Shown here: positions 49,101 to 59,903 of the stretch, in pieces
How positions within the stretch are numbered: position 1 is the stretch's first letter
Layout: the number at the start of each line of letters is the position of its first letter
From: Oscheius onirici
Lineage: Eukaryota > Nematoda > Chromadorea > Rhabditida > Rhabditidae
Direction of reading: 5' to 3'
DNA length: 64,000 nt
NCBI GenBank assembly: GCA_932521025.1
Contig: OW051472.1
Location: forward strand, 6,758,001 to 6,822,000
The notes under the pieces: model-generated
The model's input: only the letters and a program-made list of their open reading frames with translations
What the model was told of the DNA's origin: nothing
Database searches by the model: none
Made by a program: the position numbers and the translations under genes

Positions 49101-49305
49101 CACTACCAGAAGAAGTACAGCTCGAGTGAGTCTTAAAAAATGGTGAAAAACAACTTTCTAGTTTTCTACAACGACGACAATTGTTACAACTGCTAGGACA
49201 ACTCGTTGGATTCCTCCTACAACGACGACGCCAAAAGCTACCACCAAAAACTATCGAAAAGACAGCGACTACTATGCCATGTATTACGATGAACAGGCTC
49301 ACTGA
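46151..49305 (+). CDS. secreted protein with Thr-rich tail, unknown family
   Basis: Starts directly after a TTTTCAG acceptor with a signal peptide (MKVLFIVILLYNGIWTAPA). Exons continue at about 46296-46461, 46711-47044, 48290-48438, 48477-48791, 48972-49124 and 49161-49305, with phases that join. The core is a helical domain: FQDLSESSYVKDFMSLLSVM, KEEWASTLFGERGVLTGVFQ, LPEFLGICNRLSCGDIYKAI and GLVQDENGWETLGKLM. After an acidic and proline-rich stretch, the C-terminus has Thr-rich runs (STTTTIVTTARTTRWIPPTT) likely to be O-glycosylated, and ends in Tyr/Asp-rich residues. I recognise no named family; the pattern suggests a nematode secreted or matrix protein. Its 1.2 kb fourth intron contains a foldback element. 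Confidence 0.7.
47181..47567. mobile_element. foldback/MITE element in an intron
   Basis: A 387-nt element. Ends CTTGGTCCGGCTGGGGAAAA and its inverse (TTTTCCCAGCCGGTCCAAG with small differences). Long imperfect arms continue inward: GTGTTTCCCCAGTCATTGTG on the left matches the inverse on the right near 47470-47500. A G run of about 16 lies in the left arm. No open frame, no clear target duplication. Transcribed as part of the host intron, it would fold into a long hairpin. Confidence 0.8.
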
Positions 49306-49434
49306 TTCTTTGCCTCAATTTCGTGTGTCTGTAAATAACAGGTGAAAGAAGAGAAAATGTTTTACTGGGTGTACAATTGTAAACGAATAGATATGTGAAA
49401 ATACGAATAAAAACAAAACGAAACGGACCATTTT
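49306..49434. other. convergent 3' ends
   Basis: Only 129 nt separate the stop codons of the secreted Thr-rich gene (plus) and TFIIB (minus). It contains AATAAA-type signals on the plus strand near 49405. Confidence 0.6.
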
Positions 49435-50608
49435 CTAGGCAAGGGGCAGTTGCTGAATCGGGACGACGAATTTGAACTCGGGCGGGAAGAGCTCATTGGC
49501 ACGGGGGAGCATGAGACGATAGGTCTGTTTGATGGTCACTTCAGCAACTCCAGCAATCTCGCCGATCTCTGAAAATCATCATCAAAAATCTAAGTTGTTC
49601 TCGATCAAAGTAAGATTCGTAAATAACTCGATAGAAATTGCACAGCTGGAGTGCTGAAAAAAAACTTACCTCTAGCATCTCTTTTTTCATTTGTAGCCTG
49701 CGCAGCAAGATAGATGGCTGCAGCAGCAATGGAAATAGGCGAACGGCCGGCAACCAAGTCCAAATCGACGCTCTTCTTTGCAATACGCGTGGCAGCTTGC
49801 TGTAAATTGTAGAATTTTGCAAAATATGGTATAAAAAGTACCTGAATATAGGTGGAAAGACCGAGATTTGCACAGAAACGGGACATGAAGTCGGCCGAGG
49901 TGATCTGCTCCAGATTTGTCTCCAGGCTCCTCACGATGGCTTTGAAGCAGCGACCGATATCTTTTTTGGCTACGCGTGAGATGGCACAGATTTCTTTAAA
50001 AGTTCTTGGCACGCCGTCTTTTCTGCACGCGATGTAGAGACAGGCGGCCGCCTGGGCTTCGGCATTCTTTCCGCGCAAGACCTTGCTGTCCAGGACGTCG
50101 CGGAACGTTTTTAGAGCCAAATCCTGGATGGATTTTGCGAGATGAATGCGTTCGGACATTTCGCGAATGTATCCAAAGGCTTCCTGCATTTGACGGTCCG
50201 AATTCGAAGCGTTGCGACGCTGAGCAGTTGCCAGACTGAAATTTGTAAGTATACTAATGAAAAAAAAATTCAAAACTAACGAATTATCACTGGCTGAAGA
50301 ATTTAAACTGATACAAATGTTAGTCGACAGGTCTCCACCATTGAAGAGCGGATTTTCGGGAGCTCCGACGCGAGAAGGATCCGCGCTGCTCTTCTCGTTA
50401 GAAAATGAGCGCCATTCCGAACCGACATCGACTAATCTGCAAAATATAATGATTTCTTGTCTAACAATAAGAACGAGAAAAGTCATGACAACGGGATAAA
50501 AACTGACCTGTCTCCAACTACCAGCCCACATTGCGGACATATCACGTCTCCGGCACGATGATCTTCGACAAGATGGATCTCCGGATGATTGGGACAGCAC
50601 AGCGACAT
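49435..50608 (-). CDS. ttb-1: transcription initiation factor TFIIB
   Basis: Minus strand, five to six exons. Exon 1 (50608-50508) encodes the zinc ribbon, [20 protein letters not shown] plus [10 protein letters not shown]. The B-reader and linker follow ([20 protein letters not shown]). The two cyclin repeats follow: [20 protein letters not shown] and [20 protein letters not shown], then [20 protein letters not shown] and [14 protein letters not shown]. The last exon reads [20 protein letters not shown] and ends [13 protein letters not shown] bridges TBP-bound promoter DNA and RNA polymerase II in the nucleus. The ATG follows a TTTTCAG acceptor by five bases, so the message is probably trans-spliced. 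Complete, with no odd residues noticed. Confidence 0.97.
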
Positions 50609-51122
50609 TGTTTCTGAAAAGATGATATTTATGAAAGGTAATCGCTGCATATCTTTATATAGCACATTCGGGGTTAGTTTGTATTTCTAGCGATGACTAA
50701 CAGTGATATCATACAATTTGCACATTTTAGACACAAGAACACGCGAGAAAATTGCAGAGGAAATGAGAGACAGAAAGTGGATGAGAAACTGCTCGTCACA
50801 TCGAAAATGTTTTGAGCAACATACGCAAGTATGTGAAATTACAGTATGGAGTGCACGACCGTTTAAAAAAATTCTTTTTTTTTTGCTCCCTTTTCTCCAA
50901 AACTTCTGTCTTAGTTGTTTACATCAAATTTCGTCATCGAAATACAAAGGCAGAAGGTAATGAAAAGTTTATTGAGCATCACAATGAAAAGTTATTCCCA
51001 AAAATCAACTTTTAGAGCATAGGGTTGCTACAACCGGCCTCCGCTTCCAATATCGTCTCCTTCGTCTGACTGGCCCGTATTCCAGCTCTAAACTTTCCTT
51101 TTTTGCTTTATCATATTCTTTC
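50609..51122. other. intergenic
   Basis: Upstream region of TFIIB and downstream flank of the EGF/LDLa gene. No coding or RNA feature recognised. Confidence 0.5.
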
Positions 51123-54100
51123 TCACTTTCTCAATTCTCCCAAAGCTATAACATCGTCCGACTCTTCGTCCGAACATTCACTTCGATTCCATCGATCGTA
51201 GTTCTTCGCCGTCGGCACACTTACATACACACCCATATTTCGGTTGTAGCTGAAGGGAAATGGAATTTTTTTTACTCACAACTGCTGTACCTGCAACAGA
51301 TGATGGCCATTGCTACCAGAATCAACGTTATGAAGCCGAAAAGCATAAATATTTCAAAGATTGTCCAGCCTATCTGCATGGAGTCGTCTGGAAGAGTTTT
51401 ATGCCAATCCATCTGCAGATTTCTCAAAGTCAGCTCGCACTACCGTTTAGCACGCGATATACCAAAGGAGGACTTTAGAAATTCTTTTCTACACTATTTT
51501 CAAACTTCCACTGATGATTTTTTATAAGTTCTGCAACTCTGCAGAACGTTGCTAAACGAAAGTGAATTTTTGGAAAAGATTACTATAGGTGAAAGACGAA
51601 GTTTTTGAGCATGTAAACTATCAAAATCAGTTAATCTTTGTGGCAGCGTCACATTATCCCTTGCGTGATTGGGTTTTCAGGTGTTGACAAAAGACTCGCT
51701 GTTACAAATAAAGGTAAATATAAAAAAACCCACATTGACAGAAGGGACCATGAAATGGAGTTATGCATTTGCATTTGTGTCCAATGATGGTCTCCTCACA
51801 TGTTCCGCCATTCAGACACGAGGAGGTGATACAAGAAGATATGAAATCTGAAAAAGGTTGGAATGAACAAAACCAAGAAGAATGCACATTTGGCCATTCC
51901 TCTGAGGTCGAATTGATCCGAGCGATAGCCCCAGCGCATTCAGGACATTTGGCAGAACGAAATAAAGTGCTCAATTGTTTTCGGAAAGAGAAGGGTCCTT
52001 TGTCTGCTTTAGAGGCTGCCAACTGAGCCATAATCAGATTTTCGCACTCTCGAAACGAGACAAGATGGAACACTTTGAAGTGGAGACGGAGGACATCATT
52101 CTCCGGGATATTTTGACTAGGAGCGGAGTGCAGACAACAGGAAATTCAATCATAAGTGGGTTGCAAGAAGGTTCGGAGATTTTTCCGCTTTTCATACTGA
52201 CCATTAATATCCTAGAACTCACTACATTCATTCCTGAACAAAAACAAGTCTCAACCCGGGATGTACACTGAGTCAATCCGAGGATCCAAAATGCGACACA
52301 ACTTCTACAAAAATCCTCAGGAAGCTTCAGGAAAGTACTCTGACATGCTTCGCGCAGAATACTGTTTTCTACTACTGAGACAAAATGATGGTAGAAATAT
52401 TCAGGTATCTTTCTTCAATATCAGGGACGAAGGGCGAGTTCGAAATGAGGGTACAACTAAACGTTGTACCAACAGCTGGAAACAGTCAATACGAAGTCAT
52501 TACGAAACTATACTAACAAGAGTAAGCGAGACCGAAAATGAATGTCCCTGTAAGCTTCATTGGAATCCGGAACCATATTCCGAAATAAAGTTACTGATCT
52601 CACAAAATGAGATCACCTTAGTGTACGCGTTGAAAACTCCCATCCACTTTTTCTCTTCGAAGGAGAACCGATTCATCACAATGCTACAAATTCCCCAGAG
52701 GAGAAAGATGTAGAGAGAAATAGACACCCCATTTCTAGACTTATTTTCGAATAAAACTACCAAAATCACCATAAAAAGAGCTCCGATCGGCAACAGGGAG
52801 AATGAGGGCCAGCGTTGAATAGGGGACTAAATGCTTTCTCTCCCTAACTCCCGACCGTCATTAAAAACGTCAAGAGAACAAAGCCCTTCTTGAGAGAGTA
52901 AATGAGAGACAAAGAACCTACCGAAAGAGTTGAGAAGGTACATTCAGAGGAGCATGTAAGCCTTGGGATCTGGAGAGAATTCGGAGAAAAAGCGGCGACT
53001 GCTCTCCGGACGTGACCTTTGAGAGAGGAGGAGATCCCGTGGGGAAGAAGGCTTCACTCTCTTTTCAGATCGAGAGCGGGAAAGGCAACAATATGAGGAA
53101 AACAATCACTGACGGATGTCCGGATGGAAGAAGTCGAGCGTATTGCTGGAAGGAATGGAAAAATGGACAGGGGGAGTAAACGGCGAGGTACGTCCAGACG
53201 GTCATTTACGGTACTTGGGGTAAGCGTTATAAACGCAAGGATTTCTTGATAAAAGTGAACTAAACTCAGAAGTAGAGCTGCAGAAGCTAGGAGATTAACG
53301 AATAAAGCAATGAGATGATTAATCATGAGTTAAAATGAAGAGCAGGAAATAATTCTATTTGAGAAGACTGAGAAAGATCGGTAAAGCTACAAGATGAGTT
53401 AAATTCTTCCGCACGATGGGTTCTGGGCTCTGGATTCCTCGAAATATACAAGAATCTGAAAGCACGAGCGACTCGATAAAAGACGGTTTTAAGTAGGAGA
53501 AGTTCCAACTCTTTTAGAAAACTGGTGTGCCTGGTGTGGATGAAAGGCTAATGAAAACTAACCCAATTCACTGATGGGATTAAAGTAACGCTGCATCTCA
53601 TCGAGAGTCTCAGTAGTTTTTGAGCATAAGCCGACGAGAATGAGGTGGTAAAGCGATAGCCCCCAGTGGGAACCGGCATAATTTATGTGGAGGCAAAAGA
53701 TTAGCTTCTCAGTCTCTTTTTCCAAGTTTCTGTTCAGACTTCTCACTCTACTATTGGATTCGGATTCGGAAGAAGACTTACCAATACTCGCATTGGGACA
53801 GAGGCCGGACCAGGCAAGGGTTGAACAGGAGGTTCCGGGAAAACAGCCGGCATCTTCACAGAGATTGGAAATCTGAATGAAATGCTCTCTCCGTTTTCCA
53901 GTATCTTACCTGATACTGACATCTATCTCCTGTGTACAACGGCGTACACTGACACGTAAAATTCTTCATCCCTTCTGTTGGAACACATGTCCCATCATTC
54001 CAGCACGGCCACGAGGCACAGACCGATCCCTCTGAAATTTGTGGTCTAATCCCCTCGTGTAAACCACCTTGATATGTGGCATCCATCATTTTGAGGAAAA

Positions 54101-54689
54101 TGGGGGGAGAGAACCCATTTATTTTTGAGGCTCTTCCTTCTGTGGGTTCCAGGGAAAGGGGGCGCCTGGGAAAGCACTTGAGGGTGGGAATTTTGGAAGG
54201 GTATAGGTTGAGAGTGCTGAGTGGGAAGTATAATTTTCACAAAGTCATGGAACATCTGTCCGACCATTATCGACGGCCCGTTTACTTGAGCCCTCTTCCG
54301 TAAACTGTGATATTCAGCAAAGTTGTAGAATTTGTCAAGCTCTACAACTTTGCAGACAGTCGCGAAGCTAGAAACAACTTTGGTCAAAGTGAAAACGCGA
54401 TTCTCGTACTTCAATCTAAAATTATGTATTTCGCGGTTACTTCCCCTTACGAGCATCTCCTTGGAGATGTCAACCCTCGTCCACCAAAATCCCATTCTCC
54501 CTTCTGAACAAACAAGCTCATTACAGCGTCTCCCTTGCTCATAGTCGTCTCACAGCTCTTCCGGTAGTCACTCTCCAGCTGCCTTCTGACCCCTCCGGAA
54601 ACGCCAATCACCTACCGTAGATCAATCTCGAGGATACACCCGTAAGCAGTTGATCGACATCCAGCGTCGTCAGCTTCATCACAATCACT
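51123..54689 (-). CDS. single-pass membrane protein with LDLa and EGF domains (5' part unresolved)
   Basis: Exons recognised on the minus strand, 5' to 3': an LDL-receptor class A tail (DCDEADDAGC, about 54689-54616); an EGF-like module (SVCASWPCWNDGTC to CQCTPLYTGDRCQ, about 54030-53920); a Cys-containing exon (ISNLCEDAGCFPGTSCSTLA, about 53874-53780); a second EGF module (CLNGGTCEETIIGHKCKC to FHGPFCQ, about 51850-51730); an exon ending at 51291 with a transmembrane helix (TIFEIFMLFGFITLILVAMA followed by IICC); and a cytosolic tail (51249-51123) ending SDEESDDVIALGELRK and TGA at 51123. The topology is type I, at the cell surface. The exons between 51860 and 53770, and any upstream of 54690, are not resolved. 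An open frame at 56084-55644 (PCTHCDPISGLSF end) and one near 55130-55050 could belong to it. Confidence 0.6.
52064..52530 (+). CDS. possible small nested gene, unknown
   Basis: A plus-strand set reads like protein: MEHFEVETEDIILRDILTRS (52064 on), then MYTESIRGSKMRHNF, EASGKYSDMLRAEYCFLLL, and after a short intron (52393-52428) KGEFEMRVQLNVVPTAGNSQ ending ITKLY and stop. The first join needs a weak GTGCAG donor. It would sit inside or between exons of the minus-strand EGF gene. No family recognised. Confidence 0.3.
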
Positions 54690-57390
54690 GAAAGAATTGA
54701 GTGAGAGAATGAGATTGGAACACGGTTATGGCTTCTAGATAATTTCTGGGTTTGATAGAACAGACATTAATTAGAGGCTGTTCTCAAGGCTATGGACAAC
54801 AATTGATACGAAATGGTTGCCTTCTCAATGGTAAGGTCAGAATGAGCGAAGGAGAAAAGGTTGTGGGAATAATCCAAGTTTGCACATATAGTTCTAAGTA
54901 AACGAATTGTAAACGTATATGGCATTTTTACAAGATACGTGCTATGAAGAGGACATCAAGACTTTAGAAAGAAGTTGTGGAGCAAATCTAAGAACATCTT
55001 GTTGATCTTTCGCATAGTTTTTAAAACGGAGTTTGCTGTGAAACTTACGTCCCAGTGAGCTTTTCTTATATTTACAACAGTCCGATGTTGCCAAACAGCA
55101 ACAGTAAACCGAAATGATGACAGGGTAGGGCAACGATAGGGCAGACATCTCATCTGTTCATGAGTTAGAAGCCGGAGGGTATGAGGGTGGTTTTAGGCAG
55201 ACAGATGGAACTTCTTATCTCTTGTAGTTACTCACTAATGACTTCTCACTTGAAATAAAAGCAACGACCCGTAGCACACTAGATGGGAAGACGGTCTGAG
55301 AATGAAAATTGACAATAGATCATTCTGGAATTGGAGTGACGGAGAAAACGGTATAAGTGAGAGTCAATGCCAAAGATTTCCAATTTGGGGGTATAAACGG
55401 GAGTTCTAAACTTTCTGTAGCCTAGGGGCCACAAAAAGTAGAGGAAAAGTCCCACTCTGCCAAAAGACCGAGAACATGGCTCCTGCCCGAACACTAGGGC
55501 GTGGCGCCCTCCCCTCCAAAATTTTCCCATCTCTCTCGAGAAGAAGAAAGAATCGCAACTAACTCACTTAGACTCCCCCAATTAGCAGTGGCGACGAAGG
55601 GGCGGAAGCATGAAGAATTGGTCCACAATCGCTGCAGCCTCGATTAGCATTTGTTTATGAAAGAGAGCCCTGAAATAGGATCGCAGTGGGTACAAGGAAA
55701 GATGATTTTGAACAGAGTGAGAAAGAATTTTGACTCGAGTTTAGGAAGTAAATAAAGCTCGAGCGATTCGTTTGGTAAAGCTGGATAAACTCTGTTAAAA
55801 TTTGAACTTTGACTGGCATACGTGACGATAAGAGAATGGACATGATTGTTCAAACATAGTAAACCAACATAGTAAAATTGCAGTTTCTTGAAGAGGTTGT
55901 TAGAACAGAGGAATGGAAATCGTAGGAGTACAGTAAGGTCTTCGACACTCTCATCTTGAACAATAGTCAAAAAAAAAGAGAGAAGCATCAAGAGAAGCAG
56001 ACCGATAAAGATTGCAGAGAGCACAGGTACGAACTCAGATAATGATGATCGTCTTTGACTGAGTAGATGATACTGACGACACACTAGAGACGAGAATTTC
56101 TTGGAAAGTTTCTAATGAAAATGGACTGGATTACTAAACAGAAGGTTATCGAAGCTTAGGACAAGTTCAGAGATAGACTTGACTCTTTCTACCTGTGTCT
56201 GGAGATTTCTACCAGTATAAAAATTCTCCAAAAGGAGCTTCCTTTTTTCAAGCCCAAAAGGAACAGTAAAACGGACTAGACTATAGTCATCCCATTCTTC
56301 TCGCTAAACAGCATCTTTGCGCTCTACCTAATGAGTCGTTTCCTTCAAAAAACGAGGTCAGGATAAATTAGGATTAATGAGGATGTGAAGAAGGCTGTAT
56401 AGTCGTGAGAGGGAACACCAGCCGTCTCCCAGTAGACGTCTTCTCCGAATAGAACCAATCTCCTCTGGTAAAATTAGATAACCGGATGCGGAGAGGGAGA
56501 GCCAGTCAGAATGACCTCGAGGATGTTCCATTTGAGAAAATGAAATCCATTCTCTCGAGCCTATCGGGGCCAATAAATTTGGCCACTTTTTTCAGTACCT
56601 CCCACGACAGAGTACGAGAGTGAAAAATGTTTTCCGAAGAGAAAAAGGAAATTCGTCTGCTGGACGTAAGCTGTCACCCAGCCCTTTGTCTCTGCCCCAA
56701 TACCTCTGGGAATTTCAACGGAGAAAGGTGACCTGTCAGTCAGACGTCGTAAGCGCTGAAAAATGAAGGTTTGGAATAGAACGTCGACTGGATTCTGATG
56801 ATCTGAAAGATTCAGACGTTTTTTTCTTCAGTTCAGCACCAAAGCGGTTATTCAGTGAGAAATCTATTGCACCTTCAGTTGAATTGTGAATATGAAATGT
56901 TTTGAAATTATGCTCCAAACTGCTCTCGCGCTTCGCTTGAACTGTGAGAACGCAACGTGAACCTTTGTCGCGATTACAGTTGGAAAGAACGATCAAAAAG
57001 CTCACAGTTCTCCGATTCTATACCAATCTTCAGAGGTCTGGTGAACCCAGGGGAATTATAGTCAACCTGTCAGTCAGTCAGGACTTCTTATCGGTATGGA
57101 GCGGTGTCAAGATGACGTCCAGTTGTCACTTGGTCTTTGGATGGTCCGGGATATTATCGGTATTGAACTAACTCTGTGCTGGATGGTGCCAAAAAATGAA
57201 TAAGAGTGATTTATTAGAGGGTAAGCCAAAAAGAAAGATTGTGACAACAAATAAGAGAGAAAGATATATGGAAGTGTTCGAGTGGAAATCACTGGAAGGA
57301 GATAACAGGAATAGGGCACACCCGGCTCTCAAAGGTAAACCTAGAGATAAGTTAAAGCGGTAACAAAGACACGGGCAAGCTAACTGGGGA
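54690..57390. other. unresolved stretch with possible exons
   Basis: On the minus strand, a 146-codon open frame (56084-55644) has a hydrophobic segment (VLSAIFIGLLLLMLLSFFLT) and four cysteines near its end, and a shorter frame with a GTAAGT donor lies near 55130-55050. On the plus strand, 56657-56728 reads VSCHPALCLCPNTSGNFNGE before a GTGACC donor. None can be joined into a model with confidence. No RNA gene seen. Confidence 0.35.
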
Positions 57391-58857
57391 TCAGTTACTA
57401 CCATAATAGTTGGGACGCTTGGAAACGCGTCCAGAGCGAGAAACAGTAGGAACAGAGGGACTCTGGACGGGCTGGGCACGAGCTCGACCCGGGTGAACAG
57501 ACGGAGCACTGCGATGAGTAGCCGGAGCGGAAGTGATGACCGGTCCACGAACGAAACCAGCAGGGAGCGGAGTACCACTGCGGCGAGCGGAACGAACACG
57601 AGAGTTTGGAGTTTGAGCACGCATCATAGAAGCCCTGACACGAGTGGCTGGAAAGGGAAGAAGGTCCGGTCTACGAGCGAATCCATCAACGATCGGAGTG
57701 GGAGTTCTGGTCATCCTGCTATATGCTGCCCGGGTCACAGGGGCATCTGGCTGAAGAGGAAAAGTTAGTCCAGTTTAGCCTTTAGTAACTTACACCGCTT
57801 CTCGGGCGACTCACAGGTCTTGATCCTACCGAAATCAGTTCAATTCCAGGCAACCAATTATCTCCAGGGTTGGGGATTCTGTCTGCAGTACTTGCTAGTC
57901 GACGTGGTGCAGCTCCAGGTCTGGGACGGCCTATACTACTCATGCGAGCCGTCTGTCTTGTGCGAGCAGGACGGCCTGCAGTACCTCTTCTGCGCTGAGG
58001 AGAAGGATGAATGGGAGAAGGACTCGGATGACCAGAGGCAAAGAAACCGAGAAATTCTTCAAAGTCCATCTCGGCAAGATTCATCTCGGCCAGATTTAAC
58101 TCGGCAAAATTGATCTCGTCTTCCAAATCCCTTGGAGCACGTGGGGGCCGTCCGCTTCTACGCAGGGAAATAGGAGAATTTCCACGGAACAAGTCAGGGT
58201 CGAAAGCGGCAATCTGCTCGAAACGATTCTCCCTTTCGATGATATGGGCAATGTTGTGCGCCACTCTATTTCTTTCAGCCTGCGTCAAGTCGGCCGTGAC
58301 TTGGACCTATAAAAGTCTCTTTCTGTCCAAGCATAATGAAAGAAACTGACACTGATATTCACGGTGGGACCACCTCTGAAAGCGCGATGCGGAACGTTGA
58401 TGTCAGCCAATGGATTGGGAGCAGTCCAAATCGGGCACTTTTCACGCTGAGGGATGCCTAAATGGTACGGAGCTCAATCGCGATCCATTGAAGACTCACT
58501 AGGATTCAGCTTATAATAAACCTCGAGCATCTGCTCGGCAAAGACATCGTGGAACAGCTCCCTGACTTGTTCGCGACACAGAGGACAACGACGGTCTTCA
58601 GTGAGAGCATTCTTTATATCTTCCTCACAGAATCTGTGACCGCAGCCGATTGTGCTGAAAGATTACTGTGGAAACTGTAGAGAGTTCAAATCGTACGTCA
58701 TGATGGGGATGCGGAGCGTGTCAAGACAGATTGAGCATTTCAGATGATCAGAAAAGAGAGTCTCCGAAATGGCTTGAGGCAGAGGATTCTAAAGTTTTTG
58801 GCACCTACAAATGATTGAAACTGAACCCACCTGAGCAATGTCCTCCACTTGGGCCAT
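57391..58857 (-). CDS. RING-finger E3 ubiquitin ligase with Arg/Pro-rich tail
   Basis: Minus strand, about six exons. It starts MAQVEDIAQ (58857-58831), then NPLPQAISETLFSDHLKCSI. The RING is CSICLDTLRIPIMT/TIGCGHRFCEEDIKNALTE/DRRCPLCREQV, with Cys-x2-Cys, Cys-x-His-x2-Cys and Cys-x2-Cys all present. A linker (REKCPIWTAPNPLADINVPH, PTVNISV) and a second helical part (TQAERNRVAHNIAHIIEREN) follow. Then comes an unusual short repeat, AELNLAEMNLAEMDFEEFLG, and a long low-complexity Arg/Pro/Ser tail, ending KRPNYYGSN. The RING should recruit a ubiquitin E2; the substrate is unknown. Exon 5 ends either at CCT/GTGAGT or a little further; the next exon begins CCAGATGCC. No homologue named. Confidence 0.85.
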
Positions 58858-59071
58858 GTTTGAAGAGAATGAAGAGATCTGAAAGTACAATTTTCCGGGA
58901 GCCAATCAAAAAATCGATGCTTGTTAGCCAGACAGGGAAATTTCAAAATTCGGGGTTGGAAGATAGTTTGGATGACTCAATCCCGTAAACTTTGAGTAAG
59001 GATGTGTGTAATGTTGTCGGGAGAGTGCACGAAATAATTTAAACGGAAGGGGAAGCCATCGAAAATTATCT

Positions 59072-59122
59072 GACCACACTTTCTAAAATATAACTGTTAG
59101 TTATATTTTAGAAAGTGTGGTC
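59072..59122. repeat. perfect inverted repeat A (23-bp arms)
   Basis: Arms 59072-59094 and 59100-59122 are exact inverses (starting GACCACACTTTCTAAAATAT) around a 5-nt spacer TGTTA. Confidence 0.97.
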
Positions 59123-59124
59123 GT

Positions 59125-59175
59125 AATTGAACAAAAGATAATCCAGAGATTCTCTGGATTATCTTTTGTTCAATT
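59125..59175. repeat. perfect inverted repeat B (25-bp arms)
   Basis: Arms 59125-59149 and 59151-59175 are exact inverses (starting AATTGAACAAAAGATAATCC) around one central base. It begins two bases after inverted repeat A and is unrelated to it in sequence. Confidence 0.97.
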
Positions 59176-59634
59176 ATTTTGATTCTTTTGACCCACAAAT
59201 ATCCCCACTATCTAAATCGATAATCGTGTTCAAAACAGTCTGGACGGAAGGTACCCGAAAAATATCGACATCTTTCATTTCGAAATCGATCGTGACAACG
59301 GAGAACGCAGTTCCTTCCTTATTCCGAACGTATTTATATCGATGACACATAGAAAAAAACAGAAACCCGTACCTGGTTACCTATTTTTGCTGTTTTAGAG
59401 ATCTGCTACGTAGACCGCTGGTACCCGTTGTTCGCAAGACCGTTGTTCGAGTCAAACTGAAAAGCGGCTTGAAATATACAAAACGAATAAGCAAGACTTC
59501 AAACGAGGAAGAACGCGTGGAGAAATTGAAAGAAATGAATGATATCTTTTTTTTTTGACCCTTGGCTCAACGCCGAGTACGCAATCTTCATTTTTGACGG
59601 GACGAGGGCGGGTAATCGGGGATTGCAGTGGTCA

Positions 59635-59850
59635 GTGGACAGAGGGACAGAGGGACAGAGGGACAGAGGGACAGAGGGACAGAGGGACAGAGGGACAGAG
59701 GGACAGAGGGACAGAGGGACAGAGGGACAGAGGGACAGAGGGACAGAGGGACAGAGGGACAGAGGGACAGAGGGACAGAGGGACAGAGGGACAGAGGGAC
59801 AGAGGGAGGACAGAGGGACAGAGGGACAGAGGAAAGAGGGACAGATTTTG
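59635..59850. repeat. tandem 8-mer satellite (GGGACAGA)n
   Basis: About 26 near-identical copies of GGGACAGA, with a three-base interruption near 59807 and a degenerate last unit. Because 8 is not a multiple of 3 and no unit yields a stop, all frames stay open on both strands, giving spurious open reading frames. Confidence 0.95.
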
Positions 59851-59903
59851 AGGGTCGATTCTAGGAAGTTTCTAACGATTAACAAGAAGATGAATCAGGT
59901 ATA

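Larger units (their letters stand above)
58858..59903. other. intergenic with palindromes and a satellite
   Basis: Upstream region of the RING gene and downstream flank of the MADF gene. Contains the tandem hairpins and the 8-nt satellite listed separately. No coding exon is supported; the long open frames at 59499-59952 on both strands come from the satellite. Confidence 0.6.
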
